DNA of 64,000 nt, taken from contig NZ_VFES01000013.1 of NCBI RefSeq assembly GCF_007858185.1, positions 6-64,005 on the forward strand, read 5' to 3'. The notes under the pieces are model-generated. The model had not been told where the DNA came from. It saw only the letters and a list, made by a program, of their open reading frames with translations, and made no database searches. Origin of the DNA: Pseudomonas grimontii (lineage in GTDB: Bacteria > Pseudomonadota > Gammaproteobacteria > Pseudomonadales > Pseudomonadaceae). Numbering within the stretch: position 1 is the first letter of the stretch; every line of letters begins with the position of its first letter. Below are positions 26,307 through 35,947 of the stretch, piece after piece. The position numbers and the translations under genes were made by a program.

Positions 26307-28253
26307 TCAGGTGCGGAACTTCCGCACCAGACCGTCCAGCTCATTGGATAGCGACGCCAGGCTTTGCGAGTCAGTACGCGATAATTGCGCCAGTTCGACC
26401 ACCAGTTGTGCATCACCATGAATCTGACTGATGTGCCGGTTGATGTCTTCGGCCACCTGATGCTGCTCTTCGGCGGCGGTGGCAATCTGGGTGTTCATAT
26501 CGCGGATGACGTCCACCGATTCGCGAATCTGGCCAAAGCTGGTGCGAGCTTGGCCAATCTTACTCACCGACTGCTGCGAGACCTCAAGGCTAGAATGCAT
26601 CTGTTGCGCCACCGAGGCGGTGCGCCGGGCCAGATTGCCCAACAAGCTGTCGATCTCGGCAGTAGAGTCGGCGGTACGCTTCGCCAAGGCCCTGACCTCG
26701 TCAGCCACCACAGCAAAGCCACGCCCCTGCTCACCCGCTCTCGCAGCTTCAATGGCGGCGTTGAGGGCCAGCAAGTTGGTCTGCTCGGCGATAGAGCGGA
26801 TGGTGTTGAGAATTGACTGGATGTCGTTACTGTCTCGCTCTAATTGCGTCATGTCCTGCGCGGAGCGGGATATTTCTTCGCTGAGCCGGTCAACGCTTTC
26901 TACTGCATCATCGATCTGCCGTTGACCGTCGCGTGCCTGTTGCTGACTTGTGTCGGCGGATTCGGCAGCCTGACTGCAAGAACGCGCGACTTCGTTGGCA
27001 GTAGCGACCATTTCGTGGAAGGCAGTGGATACCATGTCCACCGCTTCACGTTGGCGGTTGGCGGCCTCAGCCATATCACCCGAGACCTGAGTGGAGCTGT
27101 GCGATGCTGCAAGGATGCTGCTGGCAGCCCTGGAGATGTGCTGGATCAAGCTGCGGATCGCGCCCAGAAATTGGTTGAACCAGCGAGCTAGCTGGGCAGT
27201 TTCGTCGTTGCCGCGCACTGCCAGCGTGACAGTCAGGTCGCCTTCACCTTGGGCTATTCCCTCCAGCCCGCTTGACACACCGCTGATCGGGCGCACGATA
27301 AAGCTCGCGAAAGTAGCGCCGACCAGCGCGAAGACCACAGCAAGTGCCGCAGCGATGATACCAATCAGCCAGGTCAGTTTATTGGCTGAAGCCATGACTT
27401 CATCCTGCTTGATCAGGCCGATGAAACTCCAGCCGAGTTTGTCAGCAGGATAGACGTTAGCCATGTAGCGCTCGCCATTAAGCTCTACTGCTGTCAGACC
27501 TTTGGGCGTTTTGGCCAGCTCACTAAAACCACCGCTCAGCTCACCGAGCTTCTTGAAATTATGCTCGGGCTGCTTGGGGTCGACCAGCACGTTGCCGCTG
27601 TTTTCCATCAGCATCAGGTAGCCGGTTTCACCAAGCTTGATCTGTTTGACGATGTTGGTCAGTTGTTTGAGTGTCACATCAATGCTCATCACCCCGCCTG
27701 GGTTGCCCAGGGCGTTAGGTATCGCGCGTACGGTCGCGATCATCACCGCGTCGTCGGCAGACCAGTAATAGGCATCAGTGCGCACCGTCCTGCCCGGGTT
27801 AGCCAGAGCGGTCTTGTACCAAGGGCGCGCACGAGGATCGTAGTTACTGAGCTTCTGCCCCTCAGGCCAAAACGCGTAACTGCCGTTGGCCAGACCGTAG
27901 GAAATATAGGAGTAAGAAGGGTGGCTTTTCGCCATGCGATCAAACAGCGCAACGATGTTCTTGCCCGTTTCGGGCTCGGGCAGGTTTTCCTGTTCGGGCG
28001 TCAACGAACTTTTGAGACCGTTACCAGCGGTGGCTACCAGCGGATTGGACGCAAGATAATCGATGTTCTGGCTGATACTGTCGAAGAACAATTGCATGCC
28101 GTTCTCGACCTGACGTATTTCGCGCCCACTGTTTTCGACAAAACTTTCCGTGGCCTCGTTGCGCAGATTAATGATGACAATGCTGGCGACAACAATGATG
28201 GGCAAACACGCGATGATTGCGAACGCCCCAGTTAGCTTTTGCTTGATGTTCAT
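26307..28253 (-). CDS. methyl-accepting chemotaxis protein with dCache ligand domain
   Basis: 648 residues. TM1 at 8-30, periplasmic double-Cache domain 31-285, TM2 about 293-318, HAMP, then the cytoplasmic signalling domain with the hairpin tip SIAEQTNLLALNAAIEAARAGEQGRGFAVVADEVRALA (two joined pieces). The distal Cache module has Y138, R143, W145, Y146, Y162 and D192 (NYDPRARPWY ... MSIDV), which reproduces the amino-acid-binding signature known from PctA-like receptors. It should therefore sense an amino acid or close analogue; with two betaine clusters around it, proline or a quaternary amine is a reasonable candidate. A decayed second copy of its C-terminus lies at 45570-45800. No CheR pentapeptide is seen at the C-terminus. 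Confidence 0.9.
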   Translation of the reverse strand: MNIKQKLTGAFAIIACLPIIVVASIVIINLRNEATESFVENSGREIRQVENGMQLFFDSISQNIDYLASNPLVATAGNGLKSSLTPEQENLPEPETGKNIVALFDRMAKSHPSYSYISYGLANGSYAFWPEGQKLSNYDPRARPWYKTALANPGRTVRTDAYYWSADDAVMIATVRAIPNALGNPGGVMSIDVTLKQLTNIVKQIKLGETGYLMLMENSGNVLVDPKQPEHNFKKLGELSGGFSELAKTPKGLTAVELNGERYMANVYPADKLGWSFIGLIKQDEVMASANKLTWLIGIIAAALAVVFALVGATFASFIVRPISGVSSGLEGIAQGEGDLTVTLAVRGNDETAQLARWFNQFLGAIRSLIQHISRAASSILAASHSSTQVSGDMAEAANRQREAVDMVSTAFHEMVATANEVARSCSQAAESADTSQQQARDGQRQIDDAVESVDRLSEEISRSAQDMTQLERDSNDIQSILNTIRSIAEQTNLLALNAAIEAARAGEQGRGFAVVADEVRALAKRTADSTAEIDSLLGNLARRTASVAQQMHSSLEVSQQSVSKIGQARTSFGQIRESVDVIRDMNTQIATAAEEQHQVAEDINRHISQIHGDAQLVVELAQLSRTDSQSLASLSNELDGLVRKFRT

Positions 28254-28458
28254 TTAAGCTCCGTAATTTTTTTCATACATCGCAAGTCACATTAGCTGCA
28301 CCCTGCTGCATGCCGCCCCAGCAAGACCGTTATTACATAGAGGTACATATAAAGTGTCGGTGCAGCCGGGTTGCCATTCCAAGCACCGGGTCAGTTATGT
28401 ATTCGGATCTGTCAGCTGGAGCGCAGTCATAGCAAGAACTGACCAAGGGCTCCGACAT

Positions 28459-29547
28459 TCAAAATTCCATTCGTGTTTCTCGGGAAGGGGAATACCCAAA
28501 GTAAGCCGTATAGCACTTGCTGAAATGGCTCGGGGAGACGAATCCACAAGCCACTGCGACCTGCACTATGGTTAGACCGGAATGCTGCAGCAGGCGTCGT
28601 GCTTCAGTGACCCGAAGTTCGAGGTAGTAACGCTGTGGGGTAGTGCCCAACTGAGCCCTGAACAACCGTTCGATTTGGCGCCTGGACAGATTGACCCAGC
28701 CTGCCAACTGCTCTAAATCCAGAAGTTCTTCAAGATTCGCCTCCATCAATGTGACGATTTCTCTCAAAGGCGCCGCCATTTTAATGTGGAGCGTTGGATT
28801 CAGGCGTCGATGCCGTGAGTCCTCAAATGCCAAGATGTCCGAGATGCCATCAACAAGGCCTGCTCCATGACATTGACCGATCCAGCCCAGGATCATATGA
28901 AACGCACCGCTCGGGCTGGCCGCCGTATAACGATCGCGATCAACCATAAAGCTCTCACTTGTCACTTGGCTGTGCTGTGCCGCCTCTGCAAGCGCTGGCC
29001 GATGCTCCGGGTGAATGGCACAACGGTATGCATCCAGCAAACCTGCTTGCCCCAAGAACCAGGCTCCGTTCCAGAGACCCGCTAACGCTACTCCCTTCTC
29101 GGCGGCTTTCTTGAGCAGAGCGGACAAATGAGCATCGGCGCGCAGTGGCGTCCGAAGCCCGCCACACACGATCAACAGTTTTAGATCGCTCAGTGGATAG
29201 GATAAAAGCTGTTGATCCGGGCGGATAATGATGCCCAAGTCGCTCATCACTTCCTGCACATTCAGCGTAAACGTGCAGGTACTGAAGAGTTCAGGCCGCA
29301 GCAGATTCGCTGTCACAAGCGCGTCCAATGCGTTGGTAAATGAAGGCAGAGAAAAGTGATCAAGAAGGATAAAGCCCACCTCCGAACGGGAAACGTTCGG
29401 AGGTTTCTCATCATTGAGATAGCGAAAGTTTTTCCCTTTGATTGTTCCACAAAAAGTTCGCTGTTCTATCACTTCGAGGCACCCTTTTATATAAGATAAA
29501 ACGATACAATCGAGCCGCGAAAAATGGCCTTCCTCCGTTATTACCAC
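28459..29547 (-). CDS. GlxA-type AraC regulator (DJ-1/PfpI domain + AraC helix-turn-helix), copy 1
   Basis: Up to 362 residues. An amidase-like DJ-1/PfpI domain, lacking catalytic use in this family, starts at EVGFILLDHFSLPSF and includes LLIVCGGLRTPL and GLWNGAWFLGQAGLLDG-like text. The C-terminal AraC domain is LEQLAGWVNLSRRQIERLFRAQ ... QVAVACGFVSPSHFSKCYTAYFG (two helix-turn-helices). Same architecture as GbdR and CdhR, activators of glycine-betaine and carnitine catabolism. ATG 29547 is the only in-frame ATG, but it leaves an unusually long lead; a GTG at 29472 after AAGGG is plausible. A long hairpin (29378-29404) lies inside the 5' coding part. Downstream of the aldehyde dehydrogenase gene. 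Confidence 0.85.
   Translation of the reverse strand: MVITEEGHFSRLDCIVLSYIKGCLEVIEQRTFCGTIKGKNFRYLNDEKPPNVSRSEVGFILLDHFSLPSFTNALDALVTANLLRPELFSTCTFTLNVQEVMSDLGIIIRPDQQLLSYPLSDLKLLIVCGGLRTPLRADAHLSALLKKAAEKGVALAGLWNGAWFLGQAGLLDAYRCAIHPEHRPALAEAAQHSQVTSESFMVDRDRYTAASPSGAFHMILGWIGQCHGAGLVDGISDILAFEDSRHRRLNPTLHIKMAAPLREIVTLMEANLEELLDLEQLAGWVNLSRRQIERLFRAQLGTTPQRYYLELRVTEARRLLQHSGLTIVQVAVACGFVSPSHFSKCYTAYFGYSPSRETRMEF
29378..29404. repeat. 11-bp perfect inverted repeat inside the 5' part of the AraC gene
   Basis: ACCTCCGAACG-GGAAA-CGTTCGGAGGT. On the mRNA strand the stem contains GGAGG. It could be a translational or transcriptional attenuation element, a regulator site, or chance; it lies about 50 codons into the longest frame. 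Confidence 0.6.
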
Positions 29548-29656
29548 TACCTTTACGTATAGGGCCTCGGGTCAGAAATGCCGGTCATTTCAACGCGAAG
29601 ATCGCCCCAACCAATGCAGTTGAGGCGACCTCCAAACCAGACACCGTTAATCTGAA

Positions 29657-31147
29657 TCAGGACGCATCGATCCAGATGGTTTTCAACTCGGTGTATTGAT
29701 CATGAGCCCAAATGGACTTGTCTCGGCCACCGAAGCCAGACTCTTTGTACCCGCCGAAAGGCGTAGATGCATCGCCTTCGCCGAAGCAGTTGACGGTCAC
29801 GATTCCGGCACGAATGCCGCGCGAAAGCTTCAATGCATTGCGCAGGTTACCGGTGTACGCGGACGCCGCTAATCCATAAGCCGTGTCGTTAGCCAAATCG
29901 ATGGCCTCATCCACAGTATTGAAGGTTGTTACGCTCAGGACGGGGCCGAAGATTTCTTCCTGAAACAACCGGCTATCACGGCTTACGCCATCAACGATGG
30001 TGGGTTCCACAAAGATATTTTTCGTAGTACTCCCGCCCACCAGCACATCCAGCTTTTGGTCTTTAGCGTGCTCAATGTACGAACGCACTTTTTCAAAGTG
30101 AGCGGTGCTGATCATCGAGCCCAGGCGATTTTCAGGGTCAAGCGGATCACCCATTTGCCAATCGCCCAGGTGAACCTGGATACGCTTCAAAAGATCGTCC
30201 TTGATATTGCTATGAACGATCAGGCGAGAGGACGCAGAGCAGTTTTCGCCCATGTTCCAGAAGGCGCCATTCACTACGTGCTGCGCGACGAGATCAATGT
30301 CCTCGACGTCGTCCATCACAACTGCAGGGTTCTTGCCTCCGCACTCCAGAACGATGCGCTTCAGGTTTGACTCACTGGAATATTTTAGAAACAGCCGGCC
30401 AGTGTCAGTAGAGCCTGTAAAGCTGACCATCGCGACATCCGCGTGCCGACCTAATGGTTCACCGGCCTCTTTGCCACTACCAGGCACCACGCTGAACACG
30501 CCCGCGGGGATACCCGCCTGATAAGCCAATTCAGCGACGCGCAGCGTGCTCAACGTAGTTTCCTTCGCGGGCTTGACCACGATCGAGCAACCTGCTGCCA
30601 GCGATGGGCCAATTTTCCAGGCAAGCATCAATAGCGGGAAGTTCCACGGCAAAACAAGACCGACGACTCCGATGGGCTCACGCACGACCATCGTGACGGC
30701 TCCCGAACCCACTGGCGCGGTCGAATCGTAAATTTTGTCGATGAGTTCTGCGTGCCAACGCAGCGTATGAATTGTTTCGGGAACATCGATGTTCTGGCAT
30801 TCACGAATCGGTTTACCGCTGTCCAGACTTTCGAGTACCGCCAATTCGTGCGAATTCTCTTCAAGCAGTTGAGCGAAACGCAGCAATACAGACTTGCGTG
30901 CAGAAGGCGAGAGCGAATGCCAGCGGGCGTCCTCAAATGCCTCTTTGGCTGCTGCCACGGCCTCGTCGACATCTCGAGAGTCGCACGCGGCGATTTCAGC
31001 TAGAACGTCACCCGTTGCTGGGTTGGTCGTAGTGAACGTTTTGCCCGATATCGCATCACGAAACTTTCCGTTGATAAATGCCTGATTGCGCAACTCAAGC
31101 TTACCTGCAAGTTCGCGATATGCCTCTTTACTAAGAAGATCTGCCAT
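29657..31147 (-). CDS. aldehyde dehydrogenase, probable 2-oxoglutarate-semialdehyde-type
   Basis: 496 residues from ATG 31147, which has GGGGAGG 6 bases upstream and lies one base after the preceding DapA-family stop. NAD(P)-dependent aldehyde dehydrogenase superfamily: PWNFPLLMLAWKIGPSLAAG near 165, FTGSTDTGR near 240, catalytic Glu in LECGGKNPAVV and catalytic Cys in NMGENCSASSRL near 300, and EEIFGPVLSV. Overall closest in feel to the PuuC/KauB group. Coupling with a DapA-family gene is the usual arrangement of the last two steps of hydroxyproline breakdown (deaminase, then 2-oxoglutarate semialdehyde dehydrogenase). That assignment is by context; other gamma-aldehydes are possible. Confidence 0.8.
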   Translation of the reverse strand: MADLLSKEAYRELAGKLELRNQAFINGKFRDAISGKTFTTTNPATGDVLAEIAACDSRDVDEAVAAAKEAFEDARWHSLSPSARKSVLLRFAQLLEENSHELAVLESLDSGKPIRECQNIDVPETIHTLRWHAELIDKIYDSTAPVGSGAVTMVVREPIGVVGLVLPWNFPLLMLAWKIGPSLAAGCSIVVKPAKETTLSTLRVAELAYQAGIPAGVFSVVPGSGKEAGEPLGRHADVAMVSFTGSTDTGRLFLKYSSESNLKRIVLECGGKNPAVVMDDVEDIDLVAQHVVNGAFWNMGENCSASSRLIVHSNIKDDLLKRIQVHLGDWQMGDPLDPENRLGSMISTAHFEKVRSYIEHAKDQKLDVLVGGSTTKNIFVEPTIVDGVSRDSRLFQEEIFGPVLSVTTFNTVDEAIDLANDTAYGLAASAYTGNLRNALKLSRGIRAGIVTVNCFGEGDASTPFGGYKESGFGGRDKSIWAHDQYTELKTIWIDAS

Positions 31148-31148
31148 T

Positions 31149-32051
31149 TCAAGCCTCCCCAATGATTTGGGCTACGTTTTGTTTGAGGGTTCGAATAATT
31201 TCTTTCAGTTGTTGTTTCTCGGACTCCTCCAATGGTTGCAATGGAGCCCGAACACCACCGGGATGTAATCCGCTTAATTCACTGCCATGCTTGATGGATT
31301 GAACGAACCTTCCGCCGTCGAGAAAAAACATCAATGGAAGCATTGCCGACATGATGCGGCGTCCTTTAGCGAAGTCTTTTTCAATGACACAAGCTTCGTA
31401 GAGCGCAACATGTTCGCGGGGGATGAAGTTCGAACCCGCGCAAACCCAGCTGCGAGCCCCCCAAGCAAAAAATTCCAAAGCTTGATCATCCCAACCACAA
31501 GATATTTGGATTGACGGATGTGATTGAGCCAGACGATGAAGACGATTCATCTCGCCTGAACTTTCCTTGATAGCGACGATATTCTTGCTGTGTGCAATGG
31601 CGTCGAAGAACTCTTCGTCCATCGCGACGCCCATCCGGGCCGGGTAGTTGTAAAGCATGATCGGAAGTCCAGCTGCTCTGTCCACTGCCAGGACATGAGC
31701 GCCAATTTCTTTTTGAGTGGGCAGCGCGTAAGGAGGAGAACCTACCATAAGAGCATCTGCCTCAAGCTCCTTCGCCCTCTCGGCAAAGTAGACAGAGTCT
31801 TCAGTTCGAATCCCCCCGGTACTCACAACGAGCGGCAAACGACCGTTGATAATATCTTTTGCACGGCCAGCAATCTTTACACGCTCAGCTACCGTGTGAG
31901 CGTAATACTCACCGGTCGACCCACCAACAACAATGCCATGAACCTTGGACTCGATCAGGTATTCAATAACCTCGCCAAAGGCCGAATAATTAATCTGGCC
32001 ATCCGAAGACAACGGAGTGATGGCAGGCGTAAAAATGCCGTCAAAGTTCAA
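31149..32051 (-). CDS. DapA-family (dihydrodipicolinate synthase-like) lyase/deaminase, copy 1
   Basis: 300 residues, single TIM barrel. Visible: GGSTGEYYAHTVAER (substrate loop), YNYPARMGV with the catalytic-relay Tyr, and IVAIKESSGE with the Schiff-base Lys. Start TTG 32051 is supported by GGAGA 8 bases upstream. The family includes 1-pyrroline-4-hydroxy-2-carboxylate deaminase, which yields 2-oxoglutarate semialdehyde, and sugar-acid aldolases. The next gene is an aldehyde dehydrogenase and the cluster includes an HpbD-like epimerase, so the deaminase role is favoured. Which of the two DapA copies does it is not decided by the sequence. Confidence 0.75.
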   Translation of the reverse strand: MNFDGIFTPAITPLSSDGQINYSAFGEVIEYLIESKVHGIVVGGSTGEYYAHTVAERVKIAGRAKDIINGRLPLVVSTGGIRTEDSVYFAERAKELEADALMVGSPPYALPTQKEIGAHVLAVDRAAGLPIMLYNYPARMGVAMDEEFFDAIAHSKNIVAIKESSGEMNRLHRLAQSHPSIQISCGWDDQALEFFAWGARSWVCAGSNFIPREHVALYEACVIEKDFAKGRRIMSAMLPLMFFLDGGRFVQSIKHGSELSGLHPGGVRAPLQPLEESEKQQLKEIIRTLKQNVAQIIGEA

Positions 32052-32211
32052 AGTATTGTCTCCAGTGTTCTAGGTAAATCAAGGGTTAAATATTTGTTAA
32101 CTTAGTGATGTGGCTGGTTGGGTCTAGCGATCGAGTTTCTGTGCAATACGGCTATAGCACTGGACGTTTCATGAGGTTTTCATTTAAACAAATGAAAACT
32201 TCATGCTCTAT

Positions 32212-33066
32212 TTAACGTGCAGCCAAAGGTCGACTATTTCGATTAAGTAATCCACGGCTAACGCGATCTAAAAGTAGCGCGACAGCTACGATCGCGAGTC
32301 CCGCTCGCAGACCGAGCCCCATCTCCATACGAGTGAGTCCTCGAGTGACCTCGGCGCCCAAGCCGCCTCCTCCTACCAACCCAGCAAGAACCACCATTGC
32401 GAGCGATAACAAGATGCATTGATTCAGCCCCACCAGAAGCGTAGGTGTGGCCAGAGGAATCTCGATCTTGAAAAGAATCGAGCGTTTTGTGGCACCCATG
32501 GCATTTCCCAACTCGACCATTTCCTTTGGTACCTGGTTAAGCGCCAGTGTGGTCAACCGCAGCATGGGAGGAATCCCATACACCACGGTGGCGATGATTG
32601 CGGGGACACGGCCGAGGCTGAAAATCATTACCGCAGGAATGAGATAGACCCACGGTGGAACAGTCTGCATTACGTCGAGCACCGGTCGCACTGCGGCGTC
32701 GAATCGCTTCACCCGTGAGGCGAGGATGCCAAGCGGAAACGCAATAGACACTGATATCAGTACGGCCACCGAGACCAGCGCAATGGTTTGCATGGAAGCA
32801 ATCCAAAGTCCGGAGATCGAGCAATATCCCAGCATCACTGCCGCCAACACAGCGACACGCACTCGAACGATCAGCGCAACAGTGATAGCGACGATGGCGA
32901 TCACCGCTAACGGCGGTAGGGCCAATAGTGCACCTTCAATTGCACGCAGACTTATTTCAACCACCACACTTATGGCTTTAGAGACACCGTGAAGATTGGT
33001 GTTGAACCAATCAACGAAAGGGGCAATATATTTTCCAGGGGAAAACTGGATTTCTGGTGCGCTCAT
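32212..33066 (-). CDS. ProU-type ABC importer, permease 2
   Basis: 284 residues, MetI-like permease with about six membrane segments. The coupling loop is GNAMGATKRSILFKIEIPLATPTLLVG; LDVMQTVPPWVYLIPAVMIF precedes it. Last gene of the importer operon; its ATG overlaps the stop of permease 1 by four bases. Two distinct permeases suggest a heterodimeric membrane channel, unlike the single-permease system at 12062. Confidence 0.87.
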   Translation of the reverse strand: MSAPEIQFSPGKYIAPFVDWFNTNLHGVSKAISVVVEISLRAIEGALLALPPLAVIAIVAITVALIVRVRVAVLAAVMLGYCSISGLWIASMQTIALVSVAVLISVSIAFPLGILASRVKRFDAAVRPVLDVMQTVPPWVYLIPAVMIFSLGRVPAIIATVVYGIPPMLRLTTLALNQVPKEMVELGNAMGATKRSILFKIEIPLATPTLLVGLNQCILLSLAMVVLAGLVGGGGLGAEVTRGLTRMEMGLGLRAGLAIVAVALLLDRVSRGLLNRNSRPLAAR

Positions 33067-33911
33067 GGTCGTTTCCCCTCATACGCAGCCGCGGCGCTCT
33101 GTGCCAAACGGTCGAGAACCATGGTGAGAATAACGATTGCGATAGCACCGTTAATTGATTTGGCGATGTCGAGAGTGCGAATCGCGCCATATATAGTCTC
33201 ACCCAAGCCACCAGAGCCGACGATGCCTGCAATGACTACCATGCCGAAAGCCATCATGAGGCTTTGATTGATGCCAGCCATGATGCTTGGCATTGCGAAG
33301 GGCAGACGTATCTTCAAGAACATCTGCCAGCCAGTGACGCCACTAGCATTGCCAAGTTCGATGAACTCATTCGGCGTCATGCGAATGCCGAGCGATGTCA
33401 GGCGAAACGCCGGCGGCAACGCCACGATAAATGTCGCGATCAGCGCCGTGCCTGTGCCATAGCCTAAAAGCGCAATGGCAGGTAGCAAGTAAATGTAGGG
33501 CGGCATGGTCTGAATCATGTCGAGCGTGGGCTCGACCATGCGATCCAACACCGGAAGCAACCCGGCTACCACACCCAGTGGAATGGCTACCAGCAGAGCC
33601 ATCAACGTCGCTGCAACGACCAGTGCCAGAGTGCTCATAGTTTCTGGCCACAAGCCGATAAATGCGCAGAAAAGCATTCCAGTCAAAGCAGCAATGGCGA
33701 AGCGTGGCCCGGCGAGACGCCACCCCAGCAAAGCGATAAGCACTGCAACAACGTAATATGGCGGGAGGTTGAATAGCCACAGAAGGCTTTCGTAAATACC
33801 TTTCAGAACGTCATTTACTGCATCGAATAGTCCCGAACCATTGTCGGAAAGCCATTCAAGTCCCGCGTCCACGGTCGAGTCAAAGCTGCCAGGGAAATTT
33901 TCGACATTCAT
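33063..33911 (-). CDS. ProU-type ABC importer, permease 1
   Basis: 282 residues, MetI-like permease. LDMIQTMPPYIYLLPAIALLGYG, then EFIELGNASGVTGWQMFLKIRLPFAMPSIMAGINQ (read in two adjoining pieces). Four-base overlaps with the ATPase gene before it and permease 2 after it show tight coupling. Forms the inner-membrane pore with permease 2. Confidence 0.87.
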   Translation of the reverse strand: MNVENFPGSFDSTVDAGLEWLSDNGSGLFDAVNDVLKGIYESLLWLFNLPPYYVVAVLIALLGWRLAGPRFAIAALTGMLFCAFIGLWPETMSTLALVVAATLMALLVAIPLGVVAGLLPVLDRMVEPTLDMIQTMPPYIYLLPAIALLGYGTGTALIATFIVALPPAFRLTSLGIRMTPNEFIELGNASGVTGWQMFLKIRLPFAMPSIMAGINQSLMMAFGMVVIAGIVGSGGLGETIYGAIRTLDIAKSINGAIAIVILTMVLDRLAQSAAAAYEGKRP

Positions 33912-35026
33912 GAAGACACCTCCGCCAGCGCCTGATCAACCGGGTGTGCATATTCGTTAGCAGTCCCTTGTACGCCTCTTAGCAAATCGCGCATGGTGAT
34001 CACCCCTGTGATGACACCCGCGTCCATCACGGCGATCGCGTCGCGATCATTTGCTACCGCAAGGCCGATGATGTGATCAAGGTCGGCGTCTGGAGGCGTG
34101 GTTGGCAGTCGACTTACATCAACGTTGGGGTGCGCCGCCTTGTAGAGCGCAACCGGCGTCATCACCGAATTGGCTTTGACGAGGTGGAGCCTCGATATAC
34201 CCGCGACGAACTCTGCTACGTAATCATCGGCCGGATTTAGAACTATTTCCTCGGCAGTTCCCACTTGGATGATCATTCCGTCTTTCATGATCGCGATGCG
34301 ATCTCCTAGCCGGATCGCCTCGTCCAAGTCGTGAGTAATGAAGACAGCTGACTTGCCCAGTTCCTTTGTAAGCTGGCGGAATTCGTCCTGCAACTGACGC
34401 CGTATTAATGGGTCAAGTGCGCTGAAAGGCTCGTCCATGAGGATAATTTCCGGATCTGCAGCAAGCGCGCGTGCCAGGCCCACCCGCTGCTGCATTCCCC
34501 CGGATAGTTCGTCCGGGTAACGCTTAGTCCAGTCGGCCAGGCCAACTTTGGTTAATGCCGCCTCGGCGACCTTCAACCGCTCGGTTTTTGGAACTCCCTG
34601 TACTTCCAACCCGAACGCAGTGTTTTCAAGCACAGTACGATGCGGCAACAGTGCCACACTCTGAAACACCATCCCAATCTGCCTTGCCCGTACCGCACGT
34701 AATTCGGCGGCGCTGAGCGACGACAGCTCACGGCCCTTGACCAGCACCTTGCCCGAGCTTGGCGTGATCAGTTTGTTAAGCAATCGGATCAGTGTCGATT
34801 TACCGCTGCCGGACAGGCCCATGATGCAAAAAATCTCACCACGGCGAACCTCTAGGTTGACGTCAGACACACCTACGACGCAGCTATAGTCTTGAAGAAT
34901 CTGCTTTTTTGTCAGCCCTCTTTCGACAACGGCTTTCATTGCTTCAGCCGAGTTCTCGCCGAAAATCTTCCAGACTGACTCGCAGCTCACCAACACATTA
35001 TTTACGTCTAAACTTGTAGTAGCCAT
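33908..35026 (-). CDS. ProU-type ABC importer, ATPase (ProV-like, with CBS region)
   Basis: 372 residues. Walker A GLSGSGKST near residue 70, Q-loop FQSVALLPHRTVLEN, signature LSGGMQQRVGLARAL, Walker B IILMDEPFSALDPLIR, H-loop VFITHDLDEAIRLG. The C-terminal 100 residues are CBS-like and end with DAGVITGVITMRDLLRGVQG. QAT family of quaternary-amine importers. Only distantly similar to the ATPase at 12907, so the two systems are not recent duplicates. Confidence 0.9.
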   Translation of the reverse strand: MATTSLDVNNVLVSCESVWKIFGENSAEAMKAVVERGLTKKQILQDYSCVVGVSDVNLEVRRGEIFCIMGLSGSGKSTLIRLLNKLITPSSGKVLVKGRELSSLSAAELRAVRARQIGMVFQSVALLPHRTVLENTAFGLEVQGVPKTERLKVAEAALTKVGLADWTKRYPDELSGGMQQRVGLARALAADPEIILMDEPFSALDPLIRRQLQDEFRQLTKELGKSAVFITHDLDEAIRLGDRIAIMKDGMIIQVGTAEEIVLNPADDYVAEFVAGISRLHLVKANSVMTPVALYKAAHPNVDVSRLPTTPPDADLDHIIGLAVANDRDAIAVMDAGVITGVITMRDLLRGVQGTANEYAHPVDQALAEVSS

Positions 35027-35095
35027 AGCAAATCCTATCGAACCTTTTTATAAAATATTGTTCGTTAAAGTTCGGCAGCTAAATAAATACCGGTC

Positions 35096-35947
35096 TTAAT
35101 TTTTTTTGTTATTTTCCCAACGCTGAATCAAATCGCCATTCTTGGCAATCCAGATTTTAACTGCTTCATCCACGGATTTTCCGTCCTTTATATCGCCGTT
35201 GATTGCCTTAATATCAGTGATCGGAACAAAAATACTGGCAATCACTTCTCTGGCGCGAGGGTGCTTCTCAGAAAAGCCTTTCTGACCAATCCAGTAATAG
35301 GTTTGCGATGGGGGATAGATTCCCTTTGAGTCAGCCAAATACTTGAGGTCAAATTTCTGAGTCATCCAGGATGGATCCCACATGGTGACAGCGACCCACT
35401 CCTTGCGATCCACTGCTGACTTAAGTGCAGCCGTCATCGCTGCGGTACTGCCTTCAACCAGTTGAAGTTTTACGCCATAGGCTTTTATGGCTTCGCTGGT
35501 ACTACGCATCAGGCCAGCACCAGGCTCAATACCAATAACCTTATCGCCGAATTTGGCGGAGCTCTCATTCAACTGCTCGATCGTGTCAATGGTTACGTAT
35601 TTGGGAACCGCAATCCCCTGATACAAACCGTCGGAAACAGGTGAAATTTTTTCGTAACGATTCTTACCACGATCCCAATAGTCTTGAGCAAGATAGTTCA
35701 CTGGGGAAACTAACATCTCGATGTCACCTTTACCCAGCGCTGCGAAGGCTATCCCCCACTCGGAAAATTCAGTGAGCTTTACCGTGTAACCCTGATCCTC
35801 CAAAACCTTTTTGGTGATAAGTGAAGTCGGCGACAAATCCTCCCAAGCCATGGTACCCATCGTGATGGTCTTCTCTTCTGCCTGTGCTGGCAAAACAGTT
35901 CCTATCACCATCAGCAAAGCGAACACCGCTTTCCAAATCGTTTTCAT
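35096..35947 (-). CDS. ProU-type ABC importer, periplasmic substrate-binding protein
   Basis: 283 residues from ATG 35947; this start gives a clean signal peptide (MKTIWKAVFALLMVIGTVLP, cleavage after AQA) and has GGGGAA upstream, while the longer frame does not. OpuAC-type fold: KTITMGTMAWEDLSPTSLITK, MLVSPVNYLAQDYWD, VAVTMWDPSWMTQKFDLKYL, QTYYWIGQKGFSEKHP. Aromatic residues in these segments likely cage the ammonium group. First gene of the four-gene importer operon; the 70-base gap to the ATPase gene allows extra expression of the binding protein. Confidence 0.88.
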   Translation of the reverse strand: MKTIWKAVFALLMVIGTVLPAQAEEKTITMGTMAWEDLSPTSLITKKVLEDQGYTVKLTEFSEWGIAFAALGKGDIEMLVSPVNYLAQDYWDRGKNRYEKISPVSDGLYQGIAVPKYVTIDTIEQLNESSAKFGDKVIGIEPGAGLMRSTSEAIKAYGVKLQLVEGSTAAMTAALKSAVDRKEWVAVTMWDPSWMTQKFDLKYLADSKGIYPPSQTYYWIGQKGFSEKHPRAREVIASIFVPITDIKAINGDIKDGKSVDEAVKIWIAKNGDLIQRWENNKKN

